Below are positions 40,375-50,086 of a stretch of 64,000 bases of DNA, piece by piece. Numbering within the stretch: position 1 is the first letter of the stretch; each line of letters starts with the position of its first letter. This stretch comes from JAAFHB01 sp963675995. Lineage in GTDB: Bacteria; Bacteroidota; Bacteroidia; Bacteroidales; Prolixibacteraceae. A program made the translations under genes and the position numbers. The stretch spans positions 1,984,001 through 2,048,000 of the forward strand of contig CAXXIY010000002.1 of NCBI GenBank assembly GCA_963675995.2, written 5' to 3'. The notes beneath the pieces are model-generated. The model made no database searches, was not told where the DNA came from, and saw nothing but the letters and a program-made list of their open reading frames with translations.

Positions 40375-41133
40375 TCAATAAGCATTGATAATTGCGAGGA
40401 AATCAGGTGCTTTTAATGAGGCGCCTCCGATTAATCCGCCATCGATGTCTGGCTGGCTGAAAAGATCGCCTGCATTGCTGGCACTGCAAGATCCACCATA
40501 AAGAATTGAAATCTCATCAGCAACCTCTTTACCGTATTTTGTAGCAATTAAACCTCTGATAAAGGCAAGCATATCCTGCGCCTGTTGAGTTGATGCGGTT
40601 TTACCTGTTCCAATTGCCCAGATCGGTTCGTAGGCGATCACCAACTTCAGCAATTGTTCAGCTGGCATTAAGAAAATAGTTTCATCAAGTTGTTGTTTGA
40701 CAAATTCGTTTTCTTTTCCTGCCTCGCGTATTGATAAAGCTTCACCACAACAGTAGATGGGTGTCAATCCTTGTTCGAGGGTTAATGCGAGTTTTTTATT
40801 CAGTGTTTCGCTGGTTTCGTGATAATATTCGCGACGTTCGGAATGGCCGAGGATCACATAGGTCGCGCCAGTTGATTTAACCATTGAGGCGGAAACTTCA
40901 CCGGTGAAGGCGCCTTTGGGTTCTGCGGCACAGTTTTGGGAAGCCACATTAATACGATTTGTATCAATGACATCGACTACGCTTGTCAAATGGGTGAAAG
41001 GGGTGCCAAGAATGACAACAACATCTTTTGCACCTGTAGTTACAACAAGTTCGCTTACACTTTTTGCCAATTCAACACCCTCTTTAACGGTAGTGTTACA
41101 TTTCCAGTTTCCGGCTACAATTTTTTTTCTCAT
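40375..41133 (-). CDS. tpiA: Triosephosphate isomerase
   Basis: 252 residues; interconverts dihydroxyacetone phosphate and glyceraldehyde 3-phosphate. TIM-barrel hallmarks: NWKCN (10-14), LGHSERREY (His96 catalytic), AYEPIWAIGTGKTAS (Glu about 168) and YGGSCSASN (phosphate loop; YGGSV is usual). It lies just downstream of the DoxX/BT_3928-type and DUF1599 genes in the same order seen in Bacteroides-like genomes, although the SPOR and folE genes often found next are absent here. Confidence 0.96.
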   Translation of the reverse strand: MRKKIVAGNWKCNTTVKEGVELAKSVSELVVTTGAKDVVVILGTPFTHLTSVVDVIDTNRINVASQNCAAEPKGAFTGEVSASMVKSTGATYVILGHSERREYYHETSETLNKKLALTLEQGLTPIYCCGEALSIREAGKENEFVKQQLDETIFLMPAEQLLKLVIAYEPIWAIGTGKTASTQQAQDMLAFIRGLIATKYGKEVADEISILYGGSCSASNAGDLFSQPDIDGGLIGGASLKAPDFLAIINAY

Positions 41134-41239
41134 TATCCTGTAATTTTTTTAAAATTATGAATTAAACCCCTAATTTGGTACTATTAATGAGCAAAGATAA
41201 AACTTAATGGCGGAGTCTGAAATACGAGTGCACTTCAAA

Positions 41240-42397
41240 TTACCGATTTAACTTTTTATTCATTTGGGCACAGATAAATTTCTCCATTTTATCAGGGTCA
41301 GGAAAATCCACGTAAGCCCATTTCCCGATAATTGTCCCTTTCTTAAGGAGAATAAGACCCGGATTCGATCTTATTATCGTTTTTAGGGTAATCTGATCGG
41401 TAAACATCATTTCGTAAGCGGGGTGTTGCTCATGCTGATATTTATTCAGCGAGGTTCCGGCACTTGAGGTGAGGCCAATAAAATTGTAGCCTTTCCCTTT
41501 TGCCCAGATCGCTAATGAATTCAGCTCTTTTTGCTTCTGGTTTGAAGATTTTTCCAGATCGTAGGCAATTACGAAAAAAGTAAAGAGCGAATCCTGAAGA
41601 TAATGGTCCGTAACATTTTCTTGTCCGATTGTTTGTATTGAGAAGTCATGTATTGGTGGCCGATATCCTTTTTTTACCAGCATCGGCGGGTCCATGGACT
41701 TAAATTTCCAGTTAATCGTGTCTTGCCAGGGAAAATCGTGATCACCAAATTTTCTGATTTCATTTGTATGCAAATTGCGGTAATAATAGTTGGTCTGATA
41801 AACATCTGTGGGAGCGCCGGTCGGTATACTCATCCCATCGATGATGTTTTCTCCTATCCTGAAAGGCCTGAAATCGATAATTGGCTCGTGAATGTATGAC
41901 CAATAAACCGCTAATGTATAGAAAGATAGTAAAATGGTTAAAGAAATTTCACGAAATTTTACGGATGTAATAAAGCGTAATGCTTTCCAATTTATCATCA
42001 ATAAAACGGCAATGAAAATCAATACGACATTCTTGTAAAACGTCGCCCAATTACTGATTACCAAGGCATCTCCAAAACATCCGCAGTCAGTCACGGGATT
42101 CATTAACGCAACATAGAGGGTAAGCGGAGTAAAGAAAAGCATGAAAATAAATGCCAGTTTCGTCGAGAAACGAATTAAAATCCCGGTCAACAGGGTAATA
42201 CCAATCGAAAACTCGGCAAAAGGGAGTAAGAATGAACCAGGTACAACCAGGAATTCAAGCACCTTGATATTCATGGCTTCTAAATAGTCAATCAGCTTAT
42301 ATTGAAAACCGATAGGATCGATCCCTTTTACGAACCCTGAAAAGACAAACAGGATCCCGATAATCCACCTGGCCAATACAAGCAGTTTCTGCTTCAT
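41240..42397 (-). CDS. DoxX-like membrane protein of the BT_3928 type
   Basis: Start chosen at 42397 (MKQKLLVLARWIIG), just past the stop of the preceding gene; an ATG at 42412 would overlap it. About 385 residues: a DoxX/MauE-like four-helix membrane domain (about 1-150; FSGFVKGIDPIGFQYKL, FAEFSIGITLLTGI, CGCFGDALVIS) and a thioredoxin-like C-terminal half (about 270-385) without a CxxC pair. The family is conserved next to tpiA in Bacteroidota and its function is unknown; a role in periplasmic redox or quinone-linked chemistry is guessed from DoxX/MauE kin. Confidence 0.82.
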   Translation of the reverse strand: MKQKLLVLARWIIGILFVFSGFVKGIDPIGFQYKLIDYLEAMNIKVLEFLVVPGSFLLPFAEFSIGITLLTGILIRFSTKLAFIFMLFFTPLTLYVALMNPVTDCGCFGDALVISNWATFYKNVVLIFIAVLLMINWKALRFITSVKFREISLTILLSFYTLAVYWSYIHEPIIDFRPFRIGENIIDGMSIPTGAPTDVYQTNYYYRNLHTNEIRKFGDHDFPWQDTINWKFKSMDPPMLVKKGYRPPIHDFSIQTIGQENVTDHYLQDSLFTFFVIAYDLEKSSNQKQKELNSLAIWAKGKGYNFIGLTSSAGTSLNKYQHEQHPAYEMMFTDQITLKTIIRSNPGLILLKKGTIIGKWAYVDFPDPDKMEKFICAQMNKKLNR

Positions 42398-42398
42398 A

Positions 42399-42935
42399 CT
42401 ATTCAAATTCAAGTTTTATAAGTCCGAAGATGGCATAATTAATCATATCAAGGTAATTGGCATCAACACCTTCAGAATTTATTGCAATACCTTGATTATC
42501 TTCAATCTGTTTGGTCCTTTTTATTTTCATAAGAATCAGATCGGTATAGGAACTGAGCCTCATTTGTCGCCAGGCTTCGCCATAATCGTGGTTTTTTGCC
42601 ATCATGAGGTTTTTTGCCTTTAGGAGGTTCGCAAGGTATTTTTTCTCGGTAATGTCAGCCGGAAGCTCTTCTTCCGATGGTCCTAACTCAAGCTGAATAA
42701 GGGCCATGGAGCAATAATTAACAATTCCAATAAACTCCGCACGTGCATCTTCTTCTATTTTTGCAACACCTTTCTCTTCTATACTCCTGATCCTTTGAGC
42801 TTTGATATATATCTGATCGGTCATCGAGGTTGGTCTGAGAATTCGCCAGGCTGTTCCGTAATCTTTCATTTTCTTTACAAAAACATCGCGGCATACACCG
42901 ATTATTTGATCAAACTGTTGATTTGTTTTATCCAT
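42399..42935 (-). CDS. DUF1599 protein (nucleotide modification associated domain 1), tandem repeat
   Basis: Start chosen at 42935 (MDKTNQQFDQII), since the 31-codon extension to 43028 is basic and unlike the family. About 178 residues made of two copies of one all-helical repeat: KMKDYGTAWRILRPTSMTDQI (about 22-42) and KNHDYGEAWRQMRLSSYTDLI (about 113-133). PF07659 was linked by genome context to nucleotide modification, and the Asp/Glu/Lys-rich helices resemble MazG-like NTP pyrophosphohydrolases. Conserved with BT_3928 and tpiA. Enzyme activity not shown by the sequence. Confidence 0.82.
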   Translation of the reverse strand: MDKTNQQFDQIIGVCRDVFVKKMKDYGTAWRILRPTSMTDQIYIKAQRIRSIEEKGVAKIEEDARAEFIGIVNYCSMALIQLELGPSEEELPADITEKKYLANLLKAKNLMMAKNHDYGEAWRQMRLSSYTDLILMKIKRTKQIEDNQGIAINSEGVDANYLDMINYAIFGLIKLEFE

Positions 42936-43107
42936 AATTAGTAATTGAACCATAAAAGTATTAAAAATTAGGGAATGGATGTGACATTTATTCTTATTTT
43001 TGTATTCAATCCATCTGCACCGGATCAAATTATTCTAAGTTATTAATCTGATTGTTAGTTTTTTATCTTATATTGTTGCCTGACGCTAATCATTGAAAAA
43101 TCTTAAA

Positions 43108-43986
43108 ATGTTATTCACCCGAAACGATAAAAGCTTTTACAGGAAAAAGAGCACCATCAATCTTAACGGAAAGTTGATCGATCTGAATTCCCCTGTGGTC
43201 ATGGGTATCATTAATGTGACTCCCGACTCATTTTATGATGGAGGGATCTACAGGAGCGATCTATCAATTTTAGAGCGTGCGGCTGAAATACTGGAAGAGG
43301 GTGGGCAATTTATTGATATTGGTGCAATGTCGACTCGCCCAGGGGCAAAGGAGATATCTCTTCTGGAAGAGCTGGATCGGCTGTTACCGGTTGTAAAAGT
43401 TGTAAAGAATGAATTTCCTGATTCCGCTTTATCAGTTGACACCTATCGTTCGGAGGTAATACAATCGGTTTATGACGAGATTGGTGATTTTGTGGTCAAC
43501 GATATTTCGGGTGGTACGTTTGATGAGCGGATGTTCGAAAAAGTATCCAATCTGAAATTACCTTATATTTTGATGCACACAAAAGGAAAAAGTGACATAA
43601 TGCAACAAAATCCTGTATATAATGATGTTATCAAAGATATTATTCTCTTCCTATCGGCTCAGGTGCAAAAGTTAAAGTTGCTAGGTGTTGCTGACATCAT
43701 TATTGATCCCGGATTTGGGTTTGGTAAAACAGCTATTCATAATTATGAATTACTCAACCGTCTGGATGCATTTAAAATTTTCGAATTGCCGGTCTTGGTA
43801 GGTGTTTCGCGTAAAGCGATGATTTGGAGAGAGTTGGGAATTACTCCACATGAGAGTTTGAATGGGACTACGGTTCTCAACACCATTGCTTTATCCGGAG
43901 GGTGTGATATTTTAAGGGTTCATGATGTGAGAGAAGCTGTTGAGACGATTAAATTAGTTGGTAAAATTAAAAGTAGTATTCAATGA
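43108..43986 (+). CDS. folP: Dihydropteroate synthase
   Basis: Joins 6-hydroxymethyl-dihydropterin diphosphate with p-aminobenzoate in folate synthesis; target of sulfonamides. Start at ATG 43108 preferred over the TTG at 43093. About 292 residues with PVVMGIINVTPDSFYDGG (pterin site), IDIGAMSTRPGA, SVDTYRSEV, NDISGG, IIDPGFGFGKT and GVSRKAMIWRELG. It overlaps the next gene by ATGA, a folP-diadenylate cyclase pair conserved in Bacteroidota. Confidence 0.95.
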   Translation: MLFTRNDKSFYRKKSTINLNGKLIDLNSPVVMGIINVTPDSFYDGGIYRSDLSILERAAEILEEGGQFIDIGAMSTRPGAKEISLLEELDRLLPVVKVVKNEFPDSALSVDTYRSEVIQSVYDEIGDFVVNDISGGTFDERMFEKVSNLKLPYILMHTKGKSDIMQQNPVYNDVIKDIILFLSAQVQKLKLLGVADIIIDPGFGFGKTAIHNYELLNRLDAFKIFELPVLVGVSRKAMIWRELGITPHESLNGTTVLNTIALSGGCDILRVHDVREAVETIKLVGKIKSSIQ

Positions 43987-44762
43987 CCAATTTATTCATA
44001 CAAGTCAGATTTATTGATTTAATTGATATATTCCTGGTTGCCATAATTTTCTATGAGTTATACAAGTTAGTAAAGGGGACTGTTGCTTTTAATATTTTCA
44101 TGGGAATATTCATCATTTTTGTTGTTTGGTTAGTGGTGAAGTCATTGAAAATGGAACTATTGGGTTCAATTCTGGGGCAGCTTTTTGGTGTTGGCGTTAT
44201 CGCAATCATTATCGTATTTCAGCAGGAGGTGCGCCGGTTTTTATTGATGCTGGGAAGTCGCTACCGTGCAAACCGACGATTCTCCCTTGAGCATCTTTTT
44301 TCGAATGAATTTAAGTTTGCTTCTGAATCGAGTTTACACGCCATTGTTGAAGGGTGCCGGCAAATGTCAGAAAACCGAACCGGCGCACTCATTGTTCTCT
44401 CCCGCGAAAGCGAGTTGCAGGAGTATGTTGAAACAGGAGAAATCATTGATGCAGCAATCACTTCGGAACTGATCAGAAGCATATTTTTCAAAAACTCGCC
44501 CCTGCATGATGGTGCCATGATCATCAGTCTCAACCGGATTAAAGCTGCTAGATGTATCTTACCCCTGTCGCAAAAGCTCGAAATTAGCCCGGTGCTGGGA
44601 TTGCGGCACAGAGCTGCCATAGGCATTTCAGAACAGACCGATGCTTATGTTATTGTAGTGAGTGAAGAGACCGGACATATTTCTACTTCGAGTAATGGCG
44701 ACCTGCATGAAAATGTTCCGGTAGATGAGTTGTTTAAAATCCTGGAATCAAATTACAAGTAA
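43983..44762 (+). CDS. cdaA: Diadenylate cyclase (c-di-AMP synthase), CdaA type
   Basis: 259 residues: three N-terminal membrane spans (about 10-85) and a DAC/DisA_N domain (about 100-259). Catalytic motifs NSPLHDGAMII (DGA, about 174-180) and LGLRHRAAIGISE (RHR, about 205-215) are intact. It makes the second messenger cyclic di-AMP from two ATP, which controls potassium and osmotic balance and cell wall functions. Start overlaps the folP stop. No phosphodiesterase gene adjoins it. Confidence 0.93.
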   Translation: MTNLFIQVRFIDLIDIFLVAIIFYELYKLVKGTVAFNIFMGIFIIFVVWLVVKSLKMELLGSILGQLFGVGVIAIIIVFQQEVRRFLLMLGSRYRANRRFSLEHLFSNEFKFASESSLHAIVEGCRQMSENRTGALIVLSRESELQEYVETGEIIDAAITSELIRSIFFKNSPLHDGAMIISLNRIKAARCILPLSQKLEISPVLGLRHRAAIGISEQTDAYVIVVSEETGHISTSSNGDLHENVPVDELFKILESNYK

Positions 44763-44893
44763 CCATAAAAAAACCACAAAGCCCCGAAGGTGCCACGTTG
44801 TACAAAGTAATTTGGTCATTCATCTTATCTTTGTAAAACATAGGGTCTTCGAGCCTTTGTGGCGTCTTTGACTTTTACAAGTAAAGTAATCCT

Positions 44894-46561
44894 TTATTTA
44901 TAGGCCTGTGTATGAACATTTTTCATTGACCTTCCTGATGGATCGGCATTATTTCGGAACGATGCATCCCAGGCAAGTGCTTCAGGAGTACTGCAGGCAA
45001 TTGAAGGTACTGATGGCACACATCTTGCAGCTGCGTCTGAAGGGAAATGCTCTGTAAAGATCGACCGGTAGAAATACTCCTCTTTTGACATTGGAGTATT
45101 AATTGGGAATAGAAATTGGGCATTCGCCATTTGTTCGTCGGTAACTTTATCTGCTGTTAGCGCTTTGAGCGAATCAATCCAGTTATATCCGACCCCGTCA
45201 GAGAACTGTTCTTTTTGCCGCCACACTACACTTTCGGGGAGAAAATCTTCAAAAGCCTTGCGCAAAATCCATTTTTCTATTTTTCCGTTTTTGGCCATCT
45301 TATCTTCGGGATTCAAGGTCATCGCAACATCCATAAACTCTTTGTCGAGGAAAGGTACGCGCCCTTCAACACCCCAGGCTGCCAGCGACTTATTAGCTCT
45401 TAGACAATCGTATAAGTGTAATTTACTAATTTTCCGAACCGTCTCTTCATGAAAAGCCTGAGCATTCGGTGCTTTGTGAAAATAGAGATATCCACCAAAA
45501 AGTTCATCGGCGCCTTCACCTGAAAGAACCATTTTTACCCCCATCGATTTAATCACGCGGGCTAACAGATACATCGGAGTTGACGCCCTTACAGTTGTAA
45601 CATCGTATGTTTCAAGATGATAAATGACGTCTCTTAATGCGTCGAGCCCCTCCTGAACAGTAAAATGTACTTCGTGATGAATTGTTCCGATATGGTCAGC
45701 AACTTTTTGTGCAGCTGCCAAATCGGGTGATCCAATAAGTCCAACAGCAAAGGAATGGAGCTGTGGCCACCACGCTTCCTGATTAGAATCGCTTTCTACT
45801 CTTTTAGCGGCATATTTTTTTGCAATTGCCGAAATAACCGAGGAGTCGAGTCCTCCGGAAAGAAGTACTCCATATGGTACGTCGGACATCAATTGACGAT
45901 GAACCGCATCTTCAAGCGCTTTTCTCAGTACATCAATATCCGATTTATTCTCCTTAACAACAGCAAATTCCCTCCAGTCGCGGGTGTACCATTTTTTCAT
46001 AACACCCTCCTTACTATATAGATAATGACCTGGGAGGAACTCCTCAATTTTTTTACAAGTGCCTTCAAGCGCTTTCAGTTCTGAAGCAAAGTAGATATTC
46101 CCGTAAGAATCCCATCCCATGTAAAGGGGGATGATTCCAATATGGTCACGGGCTACAAGATAACATTCGTTCTCTTCATCATAGAGCACGAATGCAAAAA
46201 TTCCGTTAAGTTCTTCGAGAAAATCAATCCCTTTTTCGCGATAGAGTGCCAGGATCACTTCACAATCCGATTCAGTAAGAAATTCGTAATGATCCTCAAG
46301 TGGTTTACGCAGTTCGCGATGGTTATAGATTTCACCGTTTACCCCTAAAATTAGTTTTTTATCCTTGCTGTAAAGTGGCTGTCCACCAGAGGATGGGTCA
46401 ACGATAGCCAACCGTTCATGCGCAATAATCGCTTTTGAACCACAATATATTCCAGACCAATCCGGTCCCCTGTGACGAATCCTTTTTGACATTTTAAGAA
46501 CCTGTGTCCTTAAGTCTTCAGCTTTTACCTTTAAATCAAATACTCCAACAATACCACACAT
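44894..46561 (-). CDS. asnB: Asparagine synthase B (glutamine-hydrolysing)
   Basis: Start fixed at 46561 because the N-terminal Cys of MCGIVGVF is the catalytic nucleophile after Met removal; upstream frame to 46633 is not used. About 555 residues: class II glutaminase domain (about 2-200; RHRGPDWSG, VNGEIYNH), then the AsnB synthetase domain (about 220-500; pyrophosphate loop LLSGGLDSSV, SGEGADELFGGYLYFH, GRVPFLDKEF). Converts aspartate, glutamine and ATP to asparagine. No context partner. Confidence 0.96.
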   Translation of the reverse strand: MCGIVGVFDLKVKAEDLRTQVLKMSKRIRHRGPDWSGIYCGSKAIIAHERLAIVDPSSGGQPLYSKDKKLILGVNGEIYNHRELRKPLEDHYEFLTESDCEVILALYREKGIDFLEELNGIFAFVLYDEENECYLVARDHIGIIPLYMGWDSYGNIYFASELKALEGTCKKIEEFLPGHYLYSKEGVMKKWYTRDWREFAVVKENKSDIDVLRKALEDAVHRQLMSDVPYGVLLSGGLDSSVISAIAKKYAAKRVESDSNQEAWWPQLHSFAVGLIGSPDLAAAQKVADHIGTIHHEVHFTVQEGLDALRDVIYHLETYDVTTVRASTPMYLLARVIKSMGVKMVLSGEGADELFGGYLYFHKAPNAQAFHEETVRKISKLHLYDCLRANKSLAAWGVEGRVPFLDKEFMDVAMTLNPEDKMAKNGKIEKWILRKAFEDFLPESVVWRQKEQFSDGVGYNWIDSLKALTADKVTDEQMANAQFLFPINTPMSKEEYFYRSIFTEHFPSDAAARCVPSVPSIACSTPEALAWDASFRNNADPSGRSMKNVHTQAYK

Positions 46562-46678
46562 ATATTTTCTGATTATAACCGGTTTCTCTATAATATAACA
46601 AAATGAACGAATAATTGGTCGCCAAAAATACAAAAATCTTTTATAGTATGAAAAATTGTTGCAAAAAGACAGAGTAAA

Positions 46679-49123
46679 TCACTCTTTCTTTTTTAATGCA
46701 TCTTTAATCTTCTTCCAGATGTTCGATTTTGGTTCATCTTCTTTTAATTGTTCTTTTGCATCAGTTTGCAAATCAATTTCTTTACTTTTTTCCTGCCGCT
46801 CTGCCTTACGTTCTTCTCTTTTCTTTTGGTCCCCGCCAAATAAATTCCAGAAACTGGATTTTCCTTTCTCCTTGTAGGTCTCAGTAAAATGGGGGATATC
46901 AAGTAGTGCAAGGGTTGTTTCATCCAGGGTAGGAAAAGAGTGATTTTTGTAATCTCTAAAGGCCGGATCGTGATAAAGTTTATTAAAAAATTTTCCAACA
47001 ACTGGCAATGCAGTATATCCGCCCCGCCCCAAAGCAATATTCCGGAAATGAATTGCGGGTTCTTCGCCTCCGACCCAGCAACCTGTCACCAGATCGGGAG
47101 TAAATCCCATAAACCATCCATCGGCAAAATTCTGGGTTGTTCCGGTTTTCCCTGCAAAAGGCCCCTCAATTTTATAGAGTGACCTGATTTCTGCCCCAGT
47201 CCCCTCGTTTACAACTGACTCAAGATAATGGGTAATAATTTTTGCCGTTTCGGGTGACATTGCTTCCTGTTCTTCATGGTCAGGGACATATTTCTTAAGT
47301 ACTTTCCCATTTGCATCTTCAATTCGTATTAAATAATTGAGAGCGACCGTTTTTCCCAGATTATCGAGACATGCGTAGGCCTGTGCAAGCTGAATCAAAG
47401 GAATATCGGCAGATCCAAGCGCTAATGAAGGGACCTCCGGCAGGTTTGTTTTGATCCCCATTTTCCGGGCAAGGGTGATTGCTTCGGAAATTCCACCATC
47501 TAAAAGTACCTGTACCGAAACGGTATTAACTGATTTACAGAGAGCACCTTCGAGGGAATAATATCCACCATATTCTTCATTCGAATTTCCAGGTGACCAA
47601 TCCTGATATTCGGAATAGGTCGTTTTTTCGTTGGGATAATATTTGTCGGCAGGAACCCCATTTTCGAGTGCGGAGGCATAAATAATTGGTTTAAATGTAG
47701 ATCCGACCTGACGCGGAGCTATTACATTGTCGTACTGGAAATATCTGAAATCGTTACCCCCAATCCACGCTTTGATATCACCTGAAGTTGGTTCGATGGC
47801 GATAAAGGCACAATGGAGCAGTTTCAAGGTATATTTTACTGAATCTATCGGTGAGAGCTTTACGACTTTTTCACCCTGCCATGAAAAAATTTTCATATTC
47901 ACAGGGACTTTGAATACTGCTGTGATTTCTGTCGCCGATTTTCCGGACTCTTTCATTTTCCGGTACCGTTCCGATCGTTTCATGGCCCTTAGGACCACCG
48001 CATTGTTTTTTCCCCAGGGATCTTTGCCATCCCAATGTTTCTCGAAAGTGGACTGCAACTCCTTCATTTTTTCCTGCATGGCCATTTCAGCATACCGTTG
48101 CATCCTAAAGTCAATGGTAGTCACAATTTTTAAGCCGTCGGTGTATAAATTGTAGGGAGTTCCATCGGCTTTGGTATTTTCGGCGCACCAATCCTCCAGC
48201 TGAGGTCGGATTAATTCTCTGAAATAGGCTCCGGGTCCCGTATTATAAACCAGGTAATTGTATTTTAAACCGAGCGGTTCACTGCTGTACTTTCGGGCTT
48301 GCTCAGGCGTAATATATTTATATTTAGCCATCTGAGAAATTACTGTATTTCGTCTCTGAAGCGAATGTTCGGGATTGGTTCTGGGATTGTAATAGTTATT
48401 GGCTTTTAACATCCCAACTAATGTTGCCGCCTGTGCAACAGAGAGCTTGTTTGGCCTGAGACTGAAAAATCGCTCAGCGGCCAGTTCAACGCCATAGGTG
48501 TTTTCTCCAAAAGGGACAGTGTTCAGGTATAATGTGAGGATCTCCTCTTTTGAATAAAGGCGTTCGAGTCGATAAGCAATAATCGATTCCCTGATTTTAC
48601 TGACAGGTAAGGTTAAAGGCCCATAATTTTTTCTGCCAAAGATATTTTTAACAATCTGCTGCGACAAGGTTGATCCGCCACCTGAACTATGATCTACCAA
48701 GAGAAATGTTTTCACGACAACGCGCAGCAGCGCCCATTCGTCAATTCCCCGATGTTCATAAAACCGGTTATCTTCTGTTGCAATAAGGGCATTAATAAGA
48801 TTAGGGGAGATCTCCTTAAAAGTAACATTACTTCGGTTCTCAATGTAATACCGCCCCAGTAATTTATTATCTTTGGAATAAACCTCTGATGCAACTGGTT
48901 CTTTAATCTTTATCAACGTATTTGAATCTGGTAATTGACCAAAAGTTCCAATGTACACCAGTGCGAAGAGGGTAAGAAATAAAAACAATCCAAAGAAGAA
49001 GAGTTTTAATCCCCAGATCAGAACTCTTTTGGCGGACAATTGTTTAGAAGATGCAGACATTCCAGAGAAAAGACCCTTTGGGCTTTTCTTCTTCTCGGAT
49101 CCCTTATTTTTTTTTACTGACAT
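46679..49123 (-). CDS. Bifunctional penicillin-binding protein 1A
   Basis: Start chosen at 49123 (MSVKKNKGSEKK). About 814 residues: basic cytoplasmic tail, one membrane span (about 40-62), glycosyltransferase domain GT51 (about 85-260; ATEDNRFYEHRGID, GGGSTLSQQIVKN, LTLYLNTVPFG) and penicillin-binding transpeptidase domain (about 400-720; active-site STFK in RQVGSTFKPI, SVN in KSVNTVSV, KTG in AGKTGTTQNF). A long Lys/Glu-rich C-terminal extension (last about 60 residues) looks disordered. Builds and cross-links septal or lateral peptidoglycan. Confidence 0.94.
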   Translation of the reverse strand: MSVKKNKGSEKKKSPKGLFSGMSASSKQLSAKRVLIWGLKLFFFGLFLFLTLFALVYIGTFGQLPDSNTLIKIKEPVASEVYSKDNKLLGRYYIENRSNVTFKEISPNLINALIATEDNRFYEHRGIDEWALLRVVVKTFLLVDHSSGGGSTLSQQIVKNIFGRKNYGPLTLPVSKIRESIIAYRLERLYSKEEILTLYLNTVPFGENTYGVELAAERFFSLRPNKLSVAQAATLVGMLKANNYYNPRTNPEHSLQRRNTVISQMAKYKYITPEQARKYSSEPLGLKYNYLVYNTGPGAYFRELIRPQLEDWCAENTKADGTPYNLYTDGLKIVTTIDFRMQRYAEMAMQEKMKELQSTFEKHWDGKDPWGKNNAVVLRAMKRSERYRKMKESGKSATEITAVFKVPVNMKIFSWQGEKVVKLSPIDSVKYTLKLLHCAFIAIEPTSGDIKAWIGGNDFRYFQYDNVIAPRQVGSTFKPIIYASALENGVPADKYYPNEKTTYSEYQDWSPGNSNEEYGGYYSLEGALCKSVNTVSVQVLLDGGISEAITLARKMGIKTNLPEVPSLALGSADIPLIQLAQAYACLDNLGKTVALNYLIRIEDANGKVLKKYVPDHEEQEAMSPETAKIITHYLESVVNEGTGAEIRSLYKIEGPFAGKTGTTQNFADGWFMGFTPDLVTGCWVGGEEPAIHFRNIALGRGGYTALPVVGKFFNKLYHDPAFRDYKNHSFPTLDETTLALLDIPHFTETYKEKGKSSFWNLFGGDQKKREERKAERQEKSKEIDLQTDAKEQLKEDEPKSNIWKKIKDALKKKE

Positions 49124-49173
49124 ATGATTAAATCGTATCATCCTTATTTTCCAAAACTTCAATCATTCAAACC

Positions 49174-50031
49174 ATGAAAATCGCAATCTCCGGCAGTACA
49201 GGTTTTATTGGTAAACAACTGTCAGAATATTTATTACAATCAGGAAATGAACTAATCGCGATATCACGCAACGACTTTGTTAATGGAAGTAATCAACTTG
49301 CAAAAATAGTCAATTCTGCTGACGTTATCATCAATCTTGCCGGATCATCTGTTTTATGCAGGTGGAATAAGAGGAATAAAGAAATTATTTTATCCAGCCG
49401 GATTCAAACAACACGTACCTTGGTGGATGCAATTCAGAAGAACGGTTCAGAGAATCGTCCTAAATTGTTTATAAATGCTTCAGCGATTGGAATATACCAA
49501 AATTCAGGCGTACATGATGAATTTTCATCAGCGTTTGATTCGGGTTTTCTGGCTTCTGTCTGTAAAGCATGGGAAAATGAGACTACCCGCTTAAATGATG
49601 AAATTCGGGTTTGCAGGGTCAGGATTGGAATTGTTCTTGGTGCATCAGGAGGTTCACTTGGAAAAATGTTGCCATTGTTTAAGGCAGGATTAGGGGGGAA
49701 AATTGGTTCAGGAAAACAATCCTTTTCGTTTATCCATATTCTTGATTTTTGCCGGGCTGTAGAATATTTAATACATAAAAACAGTAGCTCAGGAGTTTAT
49801 AATATGGTAAGTCCGGAACCGATTACCAATGTTTTATTTACCAAGGCTTTATCTGAATGCTTGCACTGTCCGGCCATTTTTACAGTTCCTGAATTTGCCC
49901 TGAAATTAGTATATGGAGATGCTGCTGAATTACTTACCAAAGGGGCTTGCGTAAAACCAGCCCGTTTACTGGAAGCTGGTTTCCAATTTAAATTCCCCGA
50001 TATTAAATCTGCCCTTGCAGATATCATTTAG
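49174..50031 (+). CDS. TIGR01777-type NAD-dependent epimerase (YfcH/SulA-like)
   Basis: 285 residues of the short-chain dehydrogenase superfamily: ISGSTGFIGKQLSEYLL (5-21, NADP-binding), NLAGSSVLCRWNKRNKEII (family-specific signature about 55-75), INASAIGIYQ (the S-x10-Y-like site), RIGIVLGASGGSLGKMLP and FSFIHILDFCRAV. The C-terminal DUF1731 segment follows. Substrate unknown; the family is universal but uncharacterised. Divergent from PBP1A and 55 bases before the kinase regulator gene. Confidence 0.9.
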   Translation: MKIAISGSTGFIGKQLSEYLLQSGNELIAISRNDFVNGSNQLAKIVNSADVIINLAGSSVLCRWNKRNKEIILSSRIQTTRTLVDAIQKNGSENRPKLFINASAIGIYQNSGVHDEFSSAFDSGFLASVCKAWENETTRLNDEIRVCRVRIGIVLGASGGSLGKMLPLFKAGLGGKIGSGKQSFSFIHILDFCRAVEYLIHKNSSSGVYNMVSPEPITNVLFTKALSECLHCPAIFTVPEFALKLVYGDAAELLTKGACVKPARLLEAGFQFKFPDIKSALADII

Positions 50032-50086
50032 TCCAGTTGCACATTTTATTTGTCAGTTAACAATTCTCTTTATAATCAGGTAAAAA

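Noticed and set aside
43093..43107. TTG start extending folP by five residues
   Set aside because: ATG at 43108 gives a normal N-terminus; the extension is not needed.
44763..44893. Terminator after cdaA from CCACAAAG...CTTTGTGG
   Set aside because: Arms are about 90 bases apart with no T-run; too loose to claim.
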